Shown: piece after piece, positions 43,737 through 55,300 of the stretch
Numbering within the stretch: the first letter of the stretch is position 1
Layout: each line of letters begins with the position of its first letter
Origin: a virus
Virus record (IMG/VR): IMGVR_UViG_3300032050_000075
Location: 16,960 to 80,959 of that record
Strand: one strand, 5' to 3'
Length of the DNA stretch: 64,000 nucleotides
The notes under the pieces: generated by a model
What the model was told of the DNA's origin: nothing
Database searches by the model: none
The model's input: the letters and a program-made list of their open reading frames with translations, nothing else
Translations under genes and position numbers: made by a program

Positions 43737-46301
43737 TTAGATTTGACAAATTTTTATGGTAGAACTAGAGTCTCTATATAAAGCATACTGTGGTACTCCT
43801 GCTCCACTAGCTGCAGTATCGTCAGCATATGGTCCAGGTAAGTTTTGTGGGAATCTAATTGTTTGACCTGTACCAACGGAAACCATGGTAAGTTCTGTTC
43901 CAGATTCAACAACATTTATTTTAAATAATGCGTCCCTTGTTGCAGATGTTACATCAGTATACTCATAAGTAAGACTACCTGCGGCATTTGCATTGCCAGA
44001 ATCGTCTTCTATAGTAACACTTAATCCAGTTCCAATACCTATAGCGGCAGTACCTGTTGTAAGTTTTACAAATCGTAATGCAGTCTCAATAGTATTAGTA
44101 CTTTGATTTCTTGTAAGTGATGCTGCTATATTTCCAGATGAGGTTGCTTGTAAAGCAATTCCGGATGTTGATGTTGCAACAACACCAGCACCTGAGTTTG
44201 ATATACCTTGAACTGCAGTACCACTACCTGCATTACCATACACAGAAACAGTACTTACTGCACTAGAGGAAGCATATATTGCAGAACCACTAGTTCCATT
44301 TGTTGATACCCTTAATGCTGTAGAATTTGTAGTACCTGCTGTATTATCAATTGTTAATACAGATGCACCTGAACCGTTCTGTATACCAGATAATGTAATG
44401 TCATATGGGCCAGTATTGATAAACCTGTTTCCAGTTAAATCAGCACCAGCTGATAATGTTGAATAACCTAATTCAACCTGACCAGGTGTTGCACCAATTG
44501 ATAAACCTTCGGCTGCACTAACAGTAATACCTGACGCTGGTTCTGTAATTACATTTCCAGAAGCATCAAATCCTAATAGACCAACAGCAGTTCCTGCAAA
44601 TGATGATGTTGCAGTATATTTATTTAGTACAAGCTGACCAGTTCCAAGTAATTCTAAATTACTTACAGGGTTAATATCACCTGTATTTTTAGTTGAGAGT
44701 GTTAACTTAGTTGCACCTGTCCCAGTTGTAACATCGGTATAAGATGATGTAATAAAACTAGAGTACTGTAAACCTCCAGAAGCAACAAGATCGTTTAGAG
44801 TAAATGATAATTGAGCACCATATCCAACTATTGGAAGTGATGACAAATATGGTGACCTGATACTTAATACTTCCCTTACTCCACCTGTATCATTAACTGT
44901 AGATATGTATGAAGGTCCACCGGTTTGTTGCGCTTCAAATGCAACAGTTTGTGAATCAATTAAAATACCTGTACCATTAGCAGTAATATCAATTGCTCTA
45001 CCTAAGGAGTCACCAGACAACTGGTTAATTTTAATTACTGTACTGCTATTATTACTATTTTCAAGTTGAAGTACTTCTCCGGCTCCGGTTGATGCAGTTA
45101 GGTTTAAAAAGAATCCAGCAGTATCGATATATCTATCCTGAGTAAATGTTGCTGGTGTAGCTAATGTACCGCCTAGCAATGTTTCATTTGGATTTAAAGG
45201 ATTGATTGTCAAACCTTCTGCTGCAGAAATTGAAGCAATAACGGGTTCCCATTCTGCTTCACCTGTAAGTGCTTTCAGGGTAAGTACTTGATTTACAAGT
45301 GCAGTACCAGCATCAATTTTAGGAGTATGTATAATAATTTCATTATCAGAAGTCCCTTCATTAACCTCAAGCCAAGCATCCCCATAAGGAGAAGATACAT
45401 ACATTGCACTGTATAAACTGCCGATTTCTAGACCTGTAGATTCAATAGCACTTGCAGAATCTGTATATACAAGTGATGCAATATTCTGGGCAATATTCAG
45501 CTCAGTTTTATCTGTTGCAAACTCAGTTTTAATATTAGTATTTACACTTGCAGAACTAGAAAAACTATCTAAATCATCTAGCGCAAGACTATATGCATTA
45601 GAGTCACCGTCAATTGTAGTATTCTGAAGCAGTGTACCTCCGAGCCATACTTCCTCATCATTTAATGGATTTTTACTAAGTCCATTATCTGCAGAAATAA
45701 CCACATTTATATCTGTATCTAGGATACCTCCGGCAAAAGAAAGATTAGGACCAATAGTTACATTAGTAAATTTACCAGCACCATCCCCCATTAATACAGA
45801 TGAACCCGTAGTAAGTGTAGGAATATCATCAATTACTAATGCTCTAAACTGTGGTGTATCATCAGGTCCAGAAACAGGCCCTGCAAATACAGTATTAGAT
45901 GGCTGATCCTCTAATGCAAGAGTCAAATTTCCACCAGGCGTAGTTACAGGAACAATAGGAGTAACAAAGATATTTGTTGGAACATCAACACCTACTTCTA
46001 CAATACCGCCACCAGCAAATGGTAATTCATTTCCGATACCTACACCAAAACCTCCAGCATATTCAACACAAAGAGGATTTGTAAGAATCATCGCAATTCT
46101 TTGTAGAATACTATCTAATGTTTCTCCTGGTTGAATACCAAGATCATTAATACCATCAGAAAGTACAATACATGCCGCACTCATATATTCTGAGCATCTT
46201 GGTGGACATGCTGGTAAACATGTTGTTACAACAGGAGTTGTATAAGCGGTATCTTTACAGCCGCATACTTTACTTCCACTTGCACATTTTTTACAACTCA
46301 T
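43737..46301 (-). CDS. Repeat-bearing tail fibre protein (854 aa)
   Basis: The N-terminus is a Cys cluster (MSCKKCASGSKVCGCKD, then CLPACPPRC), followed by an adaptor-like helix (ETLDSILQRIAMIL). Three copies of a module of the form (I/V)SAxxGL......LGGTL start near residues 203, 362 and 595, each followed by Ser/Thr/Ala-rich beta sequence. This is the pattern of a long trimeric fibre with an N-terminal attachment domain. The C-terminal region ends YADDTAASGAGVPQYALYRD then KICQI, a compact tip. It likely binds the cell surface or extends the tail. Receptor and chaperone domains are not evident. Confidence 0.75.
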   Translation of the reverse strand: MSCKKCASGSKVCGCKDTAYTTPVVTTCLPACPPRCSEYMSAACIVLSDGINDLGIQPGETLDSILQRIAMILTNPLCVEYAGGFGVGIGNELPFAGGGIVEVGVDVPTNIFVTPIVPVTTPGGNLTLALEDQPSNTVFAGPVSGPDDTPQFRALVIDDIPTLTTGSSVLMGDGAGKFTNVTIGPNLSFAGGILDTDINVVISADNGLSKNPLNDEEVWLGGTLLQNTTIDGDSNAYSLALDDLDSFSSSASVNTNIKTEFATDKTELNIAQNIASLVYTDSASAIESTGLEIGSLYSAMYVSSPYGDAWLEVNEGTSDNEIIIHTPKIDAGTALVNQVLTLKALTGEAEWEPVIASISAAEGLTINPLNPNETLLGGTLATPATFTQDRYIDTAGFFLNLTASTGAGEVLQLENSNNSSTVIKINQLSGDSLGRAIDITANGTGILIDSQTVAFEAQQTGGPSYISTVNDTGGVREVLSIRSPYLSSLPIVGYGAQLSFTLNDLVASGGLQYSSFITSSYTDVTTGTGATKLTLSTKNTGDINPVSNLELLGTGQLVLNKYTATSSFAGTAVGLLGFDASGNVITEPASGITVSAAEGLSIGATPGQVELGYSTLSAGADLTGNRFINTGPYDITLSGIQNGSGASVLTIDNTAGTTNSTALRVSTNGTSGSAIYASSSAVSTVSVYGNAGSGTAVQGISNSGAGVVATSTSGIALQATSSGNIAASLTRNQSTNTIETALRFVKLTTGTAAIGIGTGLSVTIEDDSGNANAAGSLTYEYTDVTSATRDALFKINVVESGTELTMVSVGTGQTIRFPQNLPGPYADDTAASGAGVPQYALYRDSSSTIKICQI

Positions 46302-46314
46302 TTATTTAATTTTT

Positions 46315-47883
46315 TTAGTTCGGAACTCGGATTATATCAGTTTCACAAGAAATCTCCTTAAGACCATACTGAGCACTTGATTGCTGTGACACAACTTTTA
46401 CTTTATATCTGTTATTTACAGAGTATAAACCCGGAAACACATATGTTCGTGCTCCGCCATTATATGTAACTTGGTCAGTAAATATTACCGATCCCCATGC
46501 ATCATTAGGGACATATTCATATAACGAGATATTGTAAGTTGTATCTGCACTTGCAGCATTCCAGGTTAAAGTAAGTCCGCCACTAACATTAGGATTAACA
46601 TTAGTACCTATCAATGCAAAGGACCTATCCTGACACCAGTTCTCATTATAGAATTCATACTGAGCATTATTATTACAAGTTAAACCAGTATCTGTAGTTA
46701 CTTGCAGATTTGCTCCAATAGCATACCATACTGACTGTGCAAGAACAGGACCGATTGCGTTACCAGATATATCAACTGAGAATACTGCACCAGAGTTAAT
46801 GCTAGTAACTATATCTGGATTAAAAGCAACACCAGTGTGACCAAAAGCATCAATAATGGCAAATGGTTGTGGTGTGCCAGCGCCACCAGCAATAGTAAAT
46901 TCAGCTGGAACATCACCTGAAAAATAAATATCTATAAATCTTCCTGCCCTTACTCCTGACGCTGTAAGACCAAAATCTACATCACTGCAGTTAGGTCCAC
47001 AACATGAAAGGTTAGCTGCTTGAAGTGTAATTAGTGCTTCCCTCATATCACATACAGTACGCCATAAATTACTTACTGCATCTGCTAATGCTGTATACTC
47101 TACTTCTGGTACCCAACCAGGAATATTTGCCATAATAGCTCTGGGGTTTGCTAATTGCGGAAGTTCAGCTAATCCAGCACATTGACCATTAAGTGCATTA
47201 TTAACTTCTGCTGTAGTACCAATAATTGCAGTGTATCTACAATATTCTTGTTCGAAGTCTAGCAAAAAAGTCTCAATAGTCTTTTCTACTCCACCCCCTA
47301 TACAGAAACCAGATGTAATAGTTTCTGGTTCTAAACCACCATTAATAATATTTTGAATTTCTGTTTCTGTACTAGTAACTCTGTTTTGCAAATCAGTGAC
47401 GGCGGAAGTTAAGGTATTTACTTCGGCAACAATTGTACAGATTCTTGTACCAACTAGGATTATATAATCTCTAAGTGGTAATTCTGTAATTACATTTCCC
47501 AGGGGATCCGTAGGTTGTAAGCACAGGGCAACTGAAACCAAACAATCATCTGGACATGTTGATGTATTAGGATCTAAGTCAAATCCATTGTTTTCAAGTA
47601 CTGCCTCAACAGTACATGTCTTATTGATCAAAATTTGAATAACATCTGCAAAAGTTCCAGGTTCTGGAGCAATTGCACCAAAACAAGAAATGTCTAATAC
47701 ACTGATATTCAATTGATCAGTAATTGTGCAAAGTTCTTCTGCAAGTTTTGCTACTGTGTCACTAACACTATCCCCTGTACAAAGTTTAATACAGGGAATA
47801 TCTGGACCTTGCCAGATCACACAGTTAGAAGAAATAGGATTACATCCCTCTTGCGTATCTTTTGGTTTTATAGGAAGTGCCAT
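46315..47883 (-). CDS. Tail fibre/adaptor protein, crAss-type (522 aa)
   Basis: A 522-residue protein. The N-terminal segment NCVIWQGPDIPCIKLCTGDS followed by VSDTVAKLAEELC resembles the start of adaptor or fibre proteins in other crAss-like phages. Residues about 150-180 form a short coiled coil (EVNTLTSAVTDLQNRVTSTE) that could trimerise. The C-terminal half is beta-rich and ends in a region resembling an FN3 or carbohydrate-binding fold (GLTLTWNAASADTTYNISLYEY). Many paired Cys are spread through it. It stands next to the 854-aa fibre and shares its general plan. Likely a baseplate-to-fibre connector or fibre shaft. Confidence 0.65.
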   Translation of the reverse strand: MALPIKPKDTQEGCNPISSNCVIWQGPDIPCIKLCTGDSVSDTVAKLAEELCTITDQLNISVLDISCFGAIAPEPGTFADVIQILINKTCTVEAVLENNGFDLDPNTSTCPDDCLVSVALCLQPTDPLGNVITELPLRDYIILVGTRICTIVAEVNTLTSAVTDLQNRVTSTETEIQNIINGGLEPETITSGFCIGGGVEKTIETFLLDFEQEYCRYTAIIGTTAEVNNALNGQCAGLAELPQLANPRAIMANIPGWVPEVEYTALADAVSNLWRTVCDMREALITLQAANLSCCGPNCSDVDFGLTASGVRAGRFIDIYFSGDVPAEFTIAGGAGTPQPFAIIDAFGHTGVAFNPDIVTSINSGAVFSVDISGNAIGPVLAQSVWYAIGANLQVTTDTGLTCNNNAQYEFYNENWCQDRSFALIGTNVNPNVSGGLTLTWNAASADTTYNISLYEYVPNDAWGSVIFTDQVTYNGGARTYVFPGLYSVNNRYKVKVVSQQSSAQYGLKEISCETDIIRVPN

Positions 47884-47920
47884 ATCTATAATTTACTAAA
47901 AATTTACTCTATTAAAAAAA

Positions 47921-48859
47921 TTAAGGTAGAAAAAATGGTTCTACCGTTAGATTTACTATTGGTGAGCAGTTAAGTGGTGCTGGTGGTTCTGGATCAGGGG
48001 ATACGCATGGTTCTTCAATAGGGGGAATAATTACGACACACTGATCAGGAGGATTGATTCTAGAATAATCAGATAACTCTTTTTTAATCCAAAGCTTCTC
48101 AAAATTTACATCTGCACAGCAATTGCTGATTCCATTCTTAACCTGATTAAATAACTTATAGTAGTTATTAGCAAACATCTTATTATCTTTTATCTCACAG
48201 TCTGAATCTACTATATGATAAAACTTTTTATAGGGTTTTTGCTTAGATTGAGGAATATCACAACAATCAATATCTTCAATATTTACAGGAGGATAACAGC
48301 ATTCACAATCTGGATATGCATAAGTGATCGTGTATTCATCACATGGGCATCCTGTATCCTCTGTATATGGTCCAAGTACCGTAAAGCAAACCCCTGGATA
48401 TTCTTGAATATTAACTACCATATCAACATAGGCAGTCATATCTGAAGTTGTAACTAACGCATAATCAGGCGATTGAATAATATCTTCTGGTGCTGCTGGT
48501 GGATTATTAAAGAACTCTGTAGATCTACAGTTTGCTAACACATAAGCTCTTGCTAGGTTTGGACAAACTGTCCCAAATTCTGTAGTTGTCCAAAACTGGA
48601 CTAAGGTTCCTAGATCATCATTTATTCTATTAGCGCTATTTGCACATTCAATGCATTCAACTGTTTGTCCAAATCCGTCACATACGTTTGTAATTGTATA
48701 ATATTGCTCAGCAAAATGCAGAGGATCACTAATCTGGATTACATTACCAATACCAGCTAGGTTTACAATATTATCAACCTCTGTTGTATTATAAGTAAAA
48801 TAGTAAGAGACCTCTTGTCTCCTACAACTTACTAGTGTGACGCATCTACTTGCATTCAT
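47921..48859 (-). CDS. LTNC-repeat virion protein (312 aa)
   Basis: A 312-residue Cys-rich protein. Its middle part carries a copy of the repeat found in the neighbouring giant adhesins: AYVLANC, then DMTAYVDMVVNIQEYPGVCF, near residues 105-160, with a more diverged copy before it. A CxCxxCC cluster (YPDCECCYPP) follows and the C-terminus is Pro/Cys-rich (CVVIIPPIEEPCVSPDPEPP). It starts 12 bases after the 1158-aa gene. Shared repeats and position suggest that it assembles with, or is a short version of, the adhesins. Function is inferred. Confidence 0.65.
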   Translation of the reverse strand: MNASRCVTLVSCRRQEVSYYFTYNTTEVDNIVNLAGIGNVIQISDPLHFAEQYYTITNVCDGFGQTVECIECANSANRINDDLGTLVQFWTTTEFGTVCPNLARAYVLANCRSTEFFNNPPAAPEDIIQSPDYALVTTSDMTAYVDMVVNIQEYPGVCFTVLGPYTEDTGCPCDEYTITYAYPDCECCYPPVNIEDIDCCDIPQSKQKPYKKFYHIVDSDCEIKDNKMFANNYYKLFNQVKNGISNCCADVNFEKLWIKKELSDYSRINPPDQCVVIIPPIEEPCVSPDPEPPAPLNCSPIVNLTVEPFFLP

Positions 48860-48871
48860 TTTTCTTTTTCC

Positions 48872-51800
48872 TTATATACATTTTATACATGGTGTACAAT
48901 CAGCAAAATCAAGCTCAGGAGATATTGCGTATATATCATCTGGACAGAATGTTACTCTACTTATAATATACGAAGATCCTTGCTGAATTGTCCAAAGATT
49001 TGCAAATGGACATTCAGAATCATTTGTATTAAACCCATATATTTCTAGGGTATTCTGATCAAAAAGCTCCCACCTATTAGGATTAACATTCCATGCAATA
49101 GCTAATTGACCGCCATCCTCCGTAGCAAATCTGTAGTTTTTTCTACCATTAAAAAGATTTACTTCAGCATTTACATTATACTCTACTCCATTTACTATTA
49201 TTTTTATACAGTTACATTTTGGATCTGATACTGTAAAGCATAATCCTGGGAAACCAGCCGCTGTTATAGTTCTACCTAAATAAGGTAGTAAGTTTGTATT
49301 GCTAATAAGATATACGTTTTCATTTGCACAGTTGGTCAGTTGGTAATACCTTACAAGACAAGATGGGCAATCAAGATATGGCGGACCACTTAACGTTAGT
49401 ATTTCTGGATTTGGTAAAGCACTTTGCTCATCAGTACATGCCCAGCAATTTCCAGGATACTCCTGTAGTGTAACTACTTGACCAACATATTGAGAAAAGT
49501 CTTGTCTTGTATTTATAACTACATTCTCATTATCGCAATTAGTGAATACGTATGATGTAACAGGCGTACATATTTCGCAAGTTGCATATGCTTGAGTAAC
49601 AACAACATCTTGATATATGGCTTGTATTTCAGTATCTAATTCGACTAAGTAACACTTAGTTCCAAAGCCTTGTATATTAACATATTGACCAACATATCCT
49701 TGCAAATCATTAGTTGCGGCAGCACAATAGATTACATCACTTTCATTATTGCAATCTGTTAATTTATAATTTATAGTAACTTGCCTTGGACAATCTTGGC
49801 AACCTCCTCCAGTAAAATCAATGCCTGCTGGAGTAATACCGCTTTCTTCATAAGTATTATCTGAACCAATGTTTTCAATTAAGAAACAACGATCAGGGTA
49901 ATTATTATGTGTAATTACATTAGTTCCTGCATCTAGTAAAGTTTGAAACTCAGAATTCTGAGTATAAATAATAAACGTGTTCTCTAGGCAATCTGTCAAT
50001 CGATACCAAGGTTGTGGAGGTGGTGCAAGACAAGCAGGACAACCATCATATTCAGTATCTTGCTGTCTAATGTAGAAAAAATTTGGATTTGCTACGCCTG
50101 TTTCATTTATTTTCCAGCATCCGGTTCCGCCATCATAAAAAAATGGATCAGAATCAACAGCACCTTTTGGTCGTAACTTTATTACTTGTCCTGGAGTTAA
50201 AATAGAAAATGGACTTATTACATTTACCTTTTCTTGAGTAGCGCAGTTTTCTAATTCAAACGTGCAAGGGGTTGAAGTATATTGCTCATAGCATAAACAA
50301 TAGCCTAGATTATCATTTCCTGGGTTTGGTATACACCCCTCAGGACAAACAGGAGATGAGATGATTTCAGCAGCCAATCCTAATCTAATTTGATCTGCAA
50401 CAAACTGTGCGTTATCAAAATATCCACCATCAAGAAAATAATAATTATCTCCCCTATTTGGCACTCTTGAAGGTATTACATAATCAGGACCTAAAGGTGG
50501 ATTATTTTGCGCACGTACATATGGATAAACTACTAAAAAACCCTCTGTTGAATATCTTTCAAACGGACTTCCTAAAACAATTGTCATATAGGTAAATCCT
50601 ATACCATTATTCAGCTGCTCCTTGGCATTTTTAATCAGCTGATACATATTATTTGGAACATTTGCCCAGTTTGCTTGCAAATCTGGAAGATCTGATGGAA
50701 CAATGGGTAAAATTCCAATATCACTTAAATCACAGCTTCTTTGTATTCCAGGTGCATTACCCGTACCATCAGGACCATCAGTAAATAATAGTAATACATT
50801 TTTTGCATTTGGTCTACGCACTGAAGCATCATTTAATGCCCTGATTGCAACACAATTTATTTCTGTATGATTTGTGCCATTATTATTACATAAATTACCT
50901 GGCGGGGTTGTTTCAATTGCCTCTCTAAGTGAAGTAATATCACTTGTAAAATCTTGTATTATACATGTCGCAGAAGACCAACCTATGACAGATATTTCTA
51001 TTGATTGATCTAATAATCTATCCTCTAGCTTTGTTAATAATAATTGTATTAAAGATCTAAAAATTGTTAATTCGTCAGGAGGAGTTGGTGGACGACTAAC
51101 ACTTTGTGAATAGTCCAATGCAATTACAATATTCATTGGAACGATAGTGCTTGGTTTTGCACAGGCACCAAGAAATTCTGAATAAATATATGGTGGTTTA
51201 CATAAAGTACCAACCAGTCTATCGTCTCTATAGCAGTCCCCGGCCACGCCTACCAAAGTAGAAAAAGCTTCACTGCAGGTACTGCATTCAACAAGGGGAG
51301 TTGCTGCTATTGCTTTAGGATTTATCCAGGACGGTTGTGGATTAAATATAAAAGTCCTACCTCCATCAACTGATTTATAGGTACCGGCGGGAGATTTGCT
51401 TAAACCTAAAACAATATTTTCTGATAAGGCAATAATATCAACGCACATTCCTGGAATTGTTGATCTGAGTTGCCAAGTAAATCCGTTGTCATTAGAGTAA
51501 TATAGTCTGCTACTGCTATCTAAAAAATAAACCTTTGATCTATACTCTATATAATCTATAGATGCATCTTCTACATAGGGATCGGTGTTATATGTTGGTG
51601 GTACTGATGCAAACTTTACAGACAAGTCATTTGCTATACTACCTACTGTAACCCCACCTAATAATACTGGTACCGGTGCTTCAGTTAAAGATGGATTTAT
51701 GCTATACAGCGATCCTCTAACTGAATCAGGATCACCAATTGCAAATACTACATTTCTTTCTGGACTTGCCCATACCCCTCTTATTATTCCCATTGTTCCT

Positions 51801-52348
51801 GGAAGAACTAGGGCATCTGGAAATGATTGTCCTCTATCAAATGTGCGTGTTAAAATCTGATCTGCCGATGCATTGTTCTGATCTCCGGCAATAGTCACAT
51901 ATCCACCAGCACTATTTAAAAAATCAAAACTTGTAACAGTAATATTATTATAAACAGAACCTGCATAATTAAAAAGTGGAGCGACATCAATAGTAGTTCC
52001 TATTGTTTGCCCATTATCAAATGACATTCCTAATCTAGAACCACTACCTGTTCCAGAATTTGTACTGCCAAAAACATAGGTAGATTGCCCAACATATGTA
52101 ACTTCTTTACCAAATGTATTTTGTCCAGCTTGGTACGTAACACCATTATCAGAAGAATAATATGGTGTAGTATTAATACCATCACCATATGTAATTACTG
52201 AATCTGAGGATAGGCGGTCACCTAAAGCAATATCATGAACTTCTGATGTTAATGCATTAGATGTTACTTGTGTAAAAGTAGCTCCCTCATCTTCTGAAAC
52301 ATATACCCCATTAGTATTTCTTGTAACTACGTATATAATATTAGCCAT
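48872..52348 (-). CDS. Giant adhesin A: Asp-box propeller, vWA domain, LTNC repeats (1158 aa)
   Basis: Residues 1-370 hold Asp-box (BNR) motifs S-x-D-x-G-x-(T)-(F/W): SEDEGATF (18-25), SSDNGVTY, SFDNGQTI, SNDNGFTW and SVDGGRTF, a sialidase/sortilin-like beta-propeller. About residues 405-640 are a von Willebrand A domain with a MIDAS: DYSQS near 410, a TNHT segment, and LLLFTDGPDG. Residues about 695-1040 contain five copies of an (L)T(D/N)C...yvGq-v-l-eyPg-CW repeat. The last 120 residues form a conserved end domain finishing PCIKCI. There is no signal peptide, as expected for a virion protein assembled in the cytoplasm. It is paralogous to its upstream neighbour. Likely a host-binding fibre; ligand unknown. 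Confidence 0.85.
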   Translation of the reverse strand: MANIIYVVTRNTNGVYVSEDEGATFTQVTSNALTSEVHDIALGDRLSSDSVITYGDGINTTPYYSSDNGVTYQAGQNTFGKEVTYVGQSTYVFGSTNSGTGSGSRLGMSFDNGQTIGTTIDVAPLFNYAGSVYNNITVTSFDFLNSAGGYVTIAGDQNNASADQILTRTFDRGQSFPDALVLPGTMGIIRGVWASPERNVVFAIGDPDSVRGSLYSINPSLTEAPVPVLLGGVTVGSIANDLSVKFASVPPTYNTDPYVEDASIDYIEYRSKVYFLDSSSRLYYSNDNGFTWQLRSTIPGMCVDIIALSENIVLGLSKSPAGTYKSVDGGRTFIFNPQPSWINPKAIAATPLVECSTCSEAFSTLVGVAGDCYRDDRLVGTLCKPPYIYSEFLGACAKPSTIVPMNIVIALDYSQSVSRPPTPPDELTIFRSLIQLLLTKLEDRLLDQSIEISVIGWSSATCIIQDFTSDITSLREAIETTPPGNLCNNNGTNHTEINCVAIRALNDASVRRPNAKNVLLLFTDGPDGTGNAPGIQRSCDLSDIGILPIVPSDLPDLQANWANVPNNMYQLIKNAKEQLNNGIGFTYMTIVLGSPFERYSTEGFLVVYPYVRAQNNPPLGPDYVIPSRVPNRGDNYYFLDGGYFDNAQFVADQIRLGLAAEIISSPVCPEGCIPNPGNDNLGYCLCYEQYTSTPCTFELENCATQEKVNVISPFSILTPGQVIKLRPKGAVDSDPFFYDGGTGCWKINETGVANPNFFYIRQQDTEYDGCPACLAPPPQPWYRLTDCLENTFIIYTQNSEFQTLLDAGTNVITHNNYPDRCFLIENIGSDNTYEESGITPAGIDFTGGGCQDCPRQVTINYKLTDCNNESDVIYCAAATNDLQGYVGQYVNIQGFGTKCYLVELDTEIQAIYQDVVVTQAYATCEICTPVTSYVFTNCDNENVVINTRQDFSQYVGQVVTLQEYPGNCWACTDEQSALPNPEILTLSGPPYLDCPSCLVRYYQLTNCANENVYLISNTNLLPYLGRTITAAGFPGLCFTVSDPKCNCIKIIVNGVEYNVNAEVNLFNGRKNYRFATEDGGQLAIAWNVNPNRWELFDQNTLEIYGFNTNDSECPFANLWTIQQGSSYIISRVTFCPDDIYAISPELDFADCTPCIKCI

Positions 52349-52360
52349 GTAAATTTTTTA

Positions 52361-55300
52361 TTATATGCATTTTATGCATGGATCACAGTTATCAAAATCA
52401 AGTTCTGGTGCAATATTGTATATTCTTTCTACACAAAATGAAACTCCTGTTATGATATATGGTGATCCTTGCTGTATAGTCCAAAAGTTACTAAATGGGC
52501 ATTCTGCATCTCTTGTGCTAAACCCATAGGTTTCTAATGTCTGACTATTAAATAACTCCCATCTACTTGGATTATTATTCCAAGCTAATCCTAAACTATC
52601 ACCAGACTCTGATTCAAATAGATATAATGTTCTTCCATTATATAGAGTAGATGCTTTACTTACATCATATTGTATATCATTAACAGTTATTCTTACGCAA
52701 TCACATTTTGGTTGTGTAACACTAAAACATAGACTTGGAAATCCAGCAGCAGTAATAGTCCTACCCATATACCTTGATAGCTCTAAAGATGAACTTATTA
52801 AAAATATATTTGGATTTGCGCAATTTGTTAATTGATAATATGTAGTTAAGCAAGCCGGACAACTATCAAACGGATTCCCATCTATAGTAAGTTGTTCTCT
52901 TGGTGCAGCAGATGCAGCCACAGCATTACAGGTCCAACAATTTCCTGGATATTCCTGTAATCTAACAACTTGTCCATCATATTGAAAAAAGTCATTAGTT
53001 GTTGCTAATATAGTTTGTTCCTCCTCACAATTTATAAATTCAAAAATCTGGGGCGGGTTACATTCTATGCAATCTGCAAATGATTCAGTTATAACAACAG
53101 GTTGTATAATAGGTGAATCATCAGAAGTTAATTCAACTGTCCAGCAAGTTGTTGCAGAAATATCTAACTTTACTACCTGACCTAAATATGCTTGTACGTC
53201 ATCTTCAGTATAAATAAAATTATTTGGATCGTTACAGAAATCTGTTAATTTATACCGTATTGCTGCTCTTGGACACAGTCCACAACCATCTAATACTAGA
53301 TCTATACCTGTAGTAAAATCATCAACAAGAGTATAAATATCAGCAGGCACTGGATCAATCCTCCAACATCCAGGATATACACTGTTCGTTACAACAGGTG
53401 TATTTGCAGAAATATAGGATGATAAATCCTCTACTGTATAAAGTATTTCTAATGGGTTATCGCAATTTGTTAAGCTATAATAATTAGGTTCTGGTGTACC
53501 AGTACAATCTTCGCACCTAGTAAAAAATGTGTCTTCATATATAACTAGTTTAAGAAGTCCCGGATTTTCATTAACAAAAGGTGGATAATCAACATAAAAA
53601 CATCCAGGATAATAAATAAAATCATCGGGATCACCAGTATTTTCTGGAGTAGGTTCAATTAATCTTATTATTTTCCCAAGCAGTCCGTTTGCACGAGGTG
53701 TAGTAAATCTAACTTCAAACGGTGGAATTTGACCAGAGCAATCTGTAAGTAGGACTGTGCAGTTTGGTAAACTAAATGTCTCATTAGCATTACAATATCC
53801 TAAATTATCTTGTCCAGCAATACCAACTGTACCCGTCGGGCAAGGTGCCGACGCTATAATTTCAGCAGCTAGACCTAATCTTAGTTGATCAGCAACAAAT
53901 CCAGCTGTATCAAATGTACCAGCATCAAAATAAAAATAATTTCCACTTGGTGCATAATAAGTAGGTATAGCTAAACTAGGACCTGGAGTACCAATTGCCC
54001 AATTATAAAGATTAAATCTTTCGAATGGTGTACCAAGGAACACCATCATAACCTTCATTCCTTTATTATTATTAAGCTGTGTTTTAGCATTTTTTAATAA
54101 TGCAAACATGCTAGTATTAATAGTACCTGCCGACTCAAAAAAACTACTTGTTGCTGGAACTATGGGGAGTAAACCTATATCAGAAAGGTCACAAGATTCA
54201 ACAGAAGAACCAGGAGGATAGGGTGGATTACGAGGACCACTATGTGCACCATCGCTAAATAAAATAAGCACATTTTCAGCATCCGGTCTAGCAACAGATT
54301 CCTCATAGAGGAGCCTTATTCCTTCACACATTCCAGGTGTATGATTTGTCAAACTTGCAAAACATTCCCCAGGAGGATTAGTATCAATTACTTCACGTAA
54401 TATATCTATATCTGAAGTAAAAGGTTGTTGTATACAAGCTTTATCTGACCATCCAATAACTGCAATTTTCATACTACCATCTAAAAGCCTATCTTCTAAT
54501 TTTGTTAGAAGCAGTTTTAGATATTGTCTATACAATAGTCTTTCTTGTGAACCAATACTACCAGAATAATCAAGACTAAGTACAAGATTTGTAGGTACAA
54601 TTGTAGATGGTTTAGCACATGCTTCAAAAACAGTTGAATACTGATATGGCGATTTGCACAATGGTCCTGTAAAGGAATTTTTGATACACCTTATTGGTAG
54701 GTTACCGTAGATTCCCTCATACTGTTCAGGACAATCTTCACATGTAGCTATTGATGCACTAGTTATTCCTACTGGAGAAATCCATGCTGGTTGAGGATTG
54801 AATATAAATGTTGTTCCTCCATCAACCGATTTATAGACGCCTATTGGTGATTTAGATAATATAATTATTATATTTTCAGATAGAACAATCATATCAACAG
54901 GTTGACACGGCACTGTTGATTTAAACGTCCATGTAAATCCATAATCTGAGGAATAATATAATTTTCCTCCACTATCTAAAAAATATACACGAGATCTTGA
55001 GGCAATAGATCCTGCCTGTGGATTAACGTTTTGAGGAGGGTTGGGATCATCATATATTTGAGGGACAGATACAAATTTTACAGCAAGGTCATTTGTTATA
55101 CTGCCGATAGTTATTCCATCTAATACTTTTACGGGAGCTTCTGTTAATGAAGGATTTACACTATATAATGCTCCTCTAAGCGTATCTGGTTCTCCAATTG
55201 CAAAAACAATGTTTCTATCAGGACTTACCCATACATCTCTAATGATTCCCATATTACCAGGAAGTATTAAAGCATCAGGAAATGTTAATCCCCTATCAAA

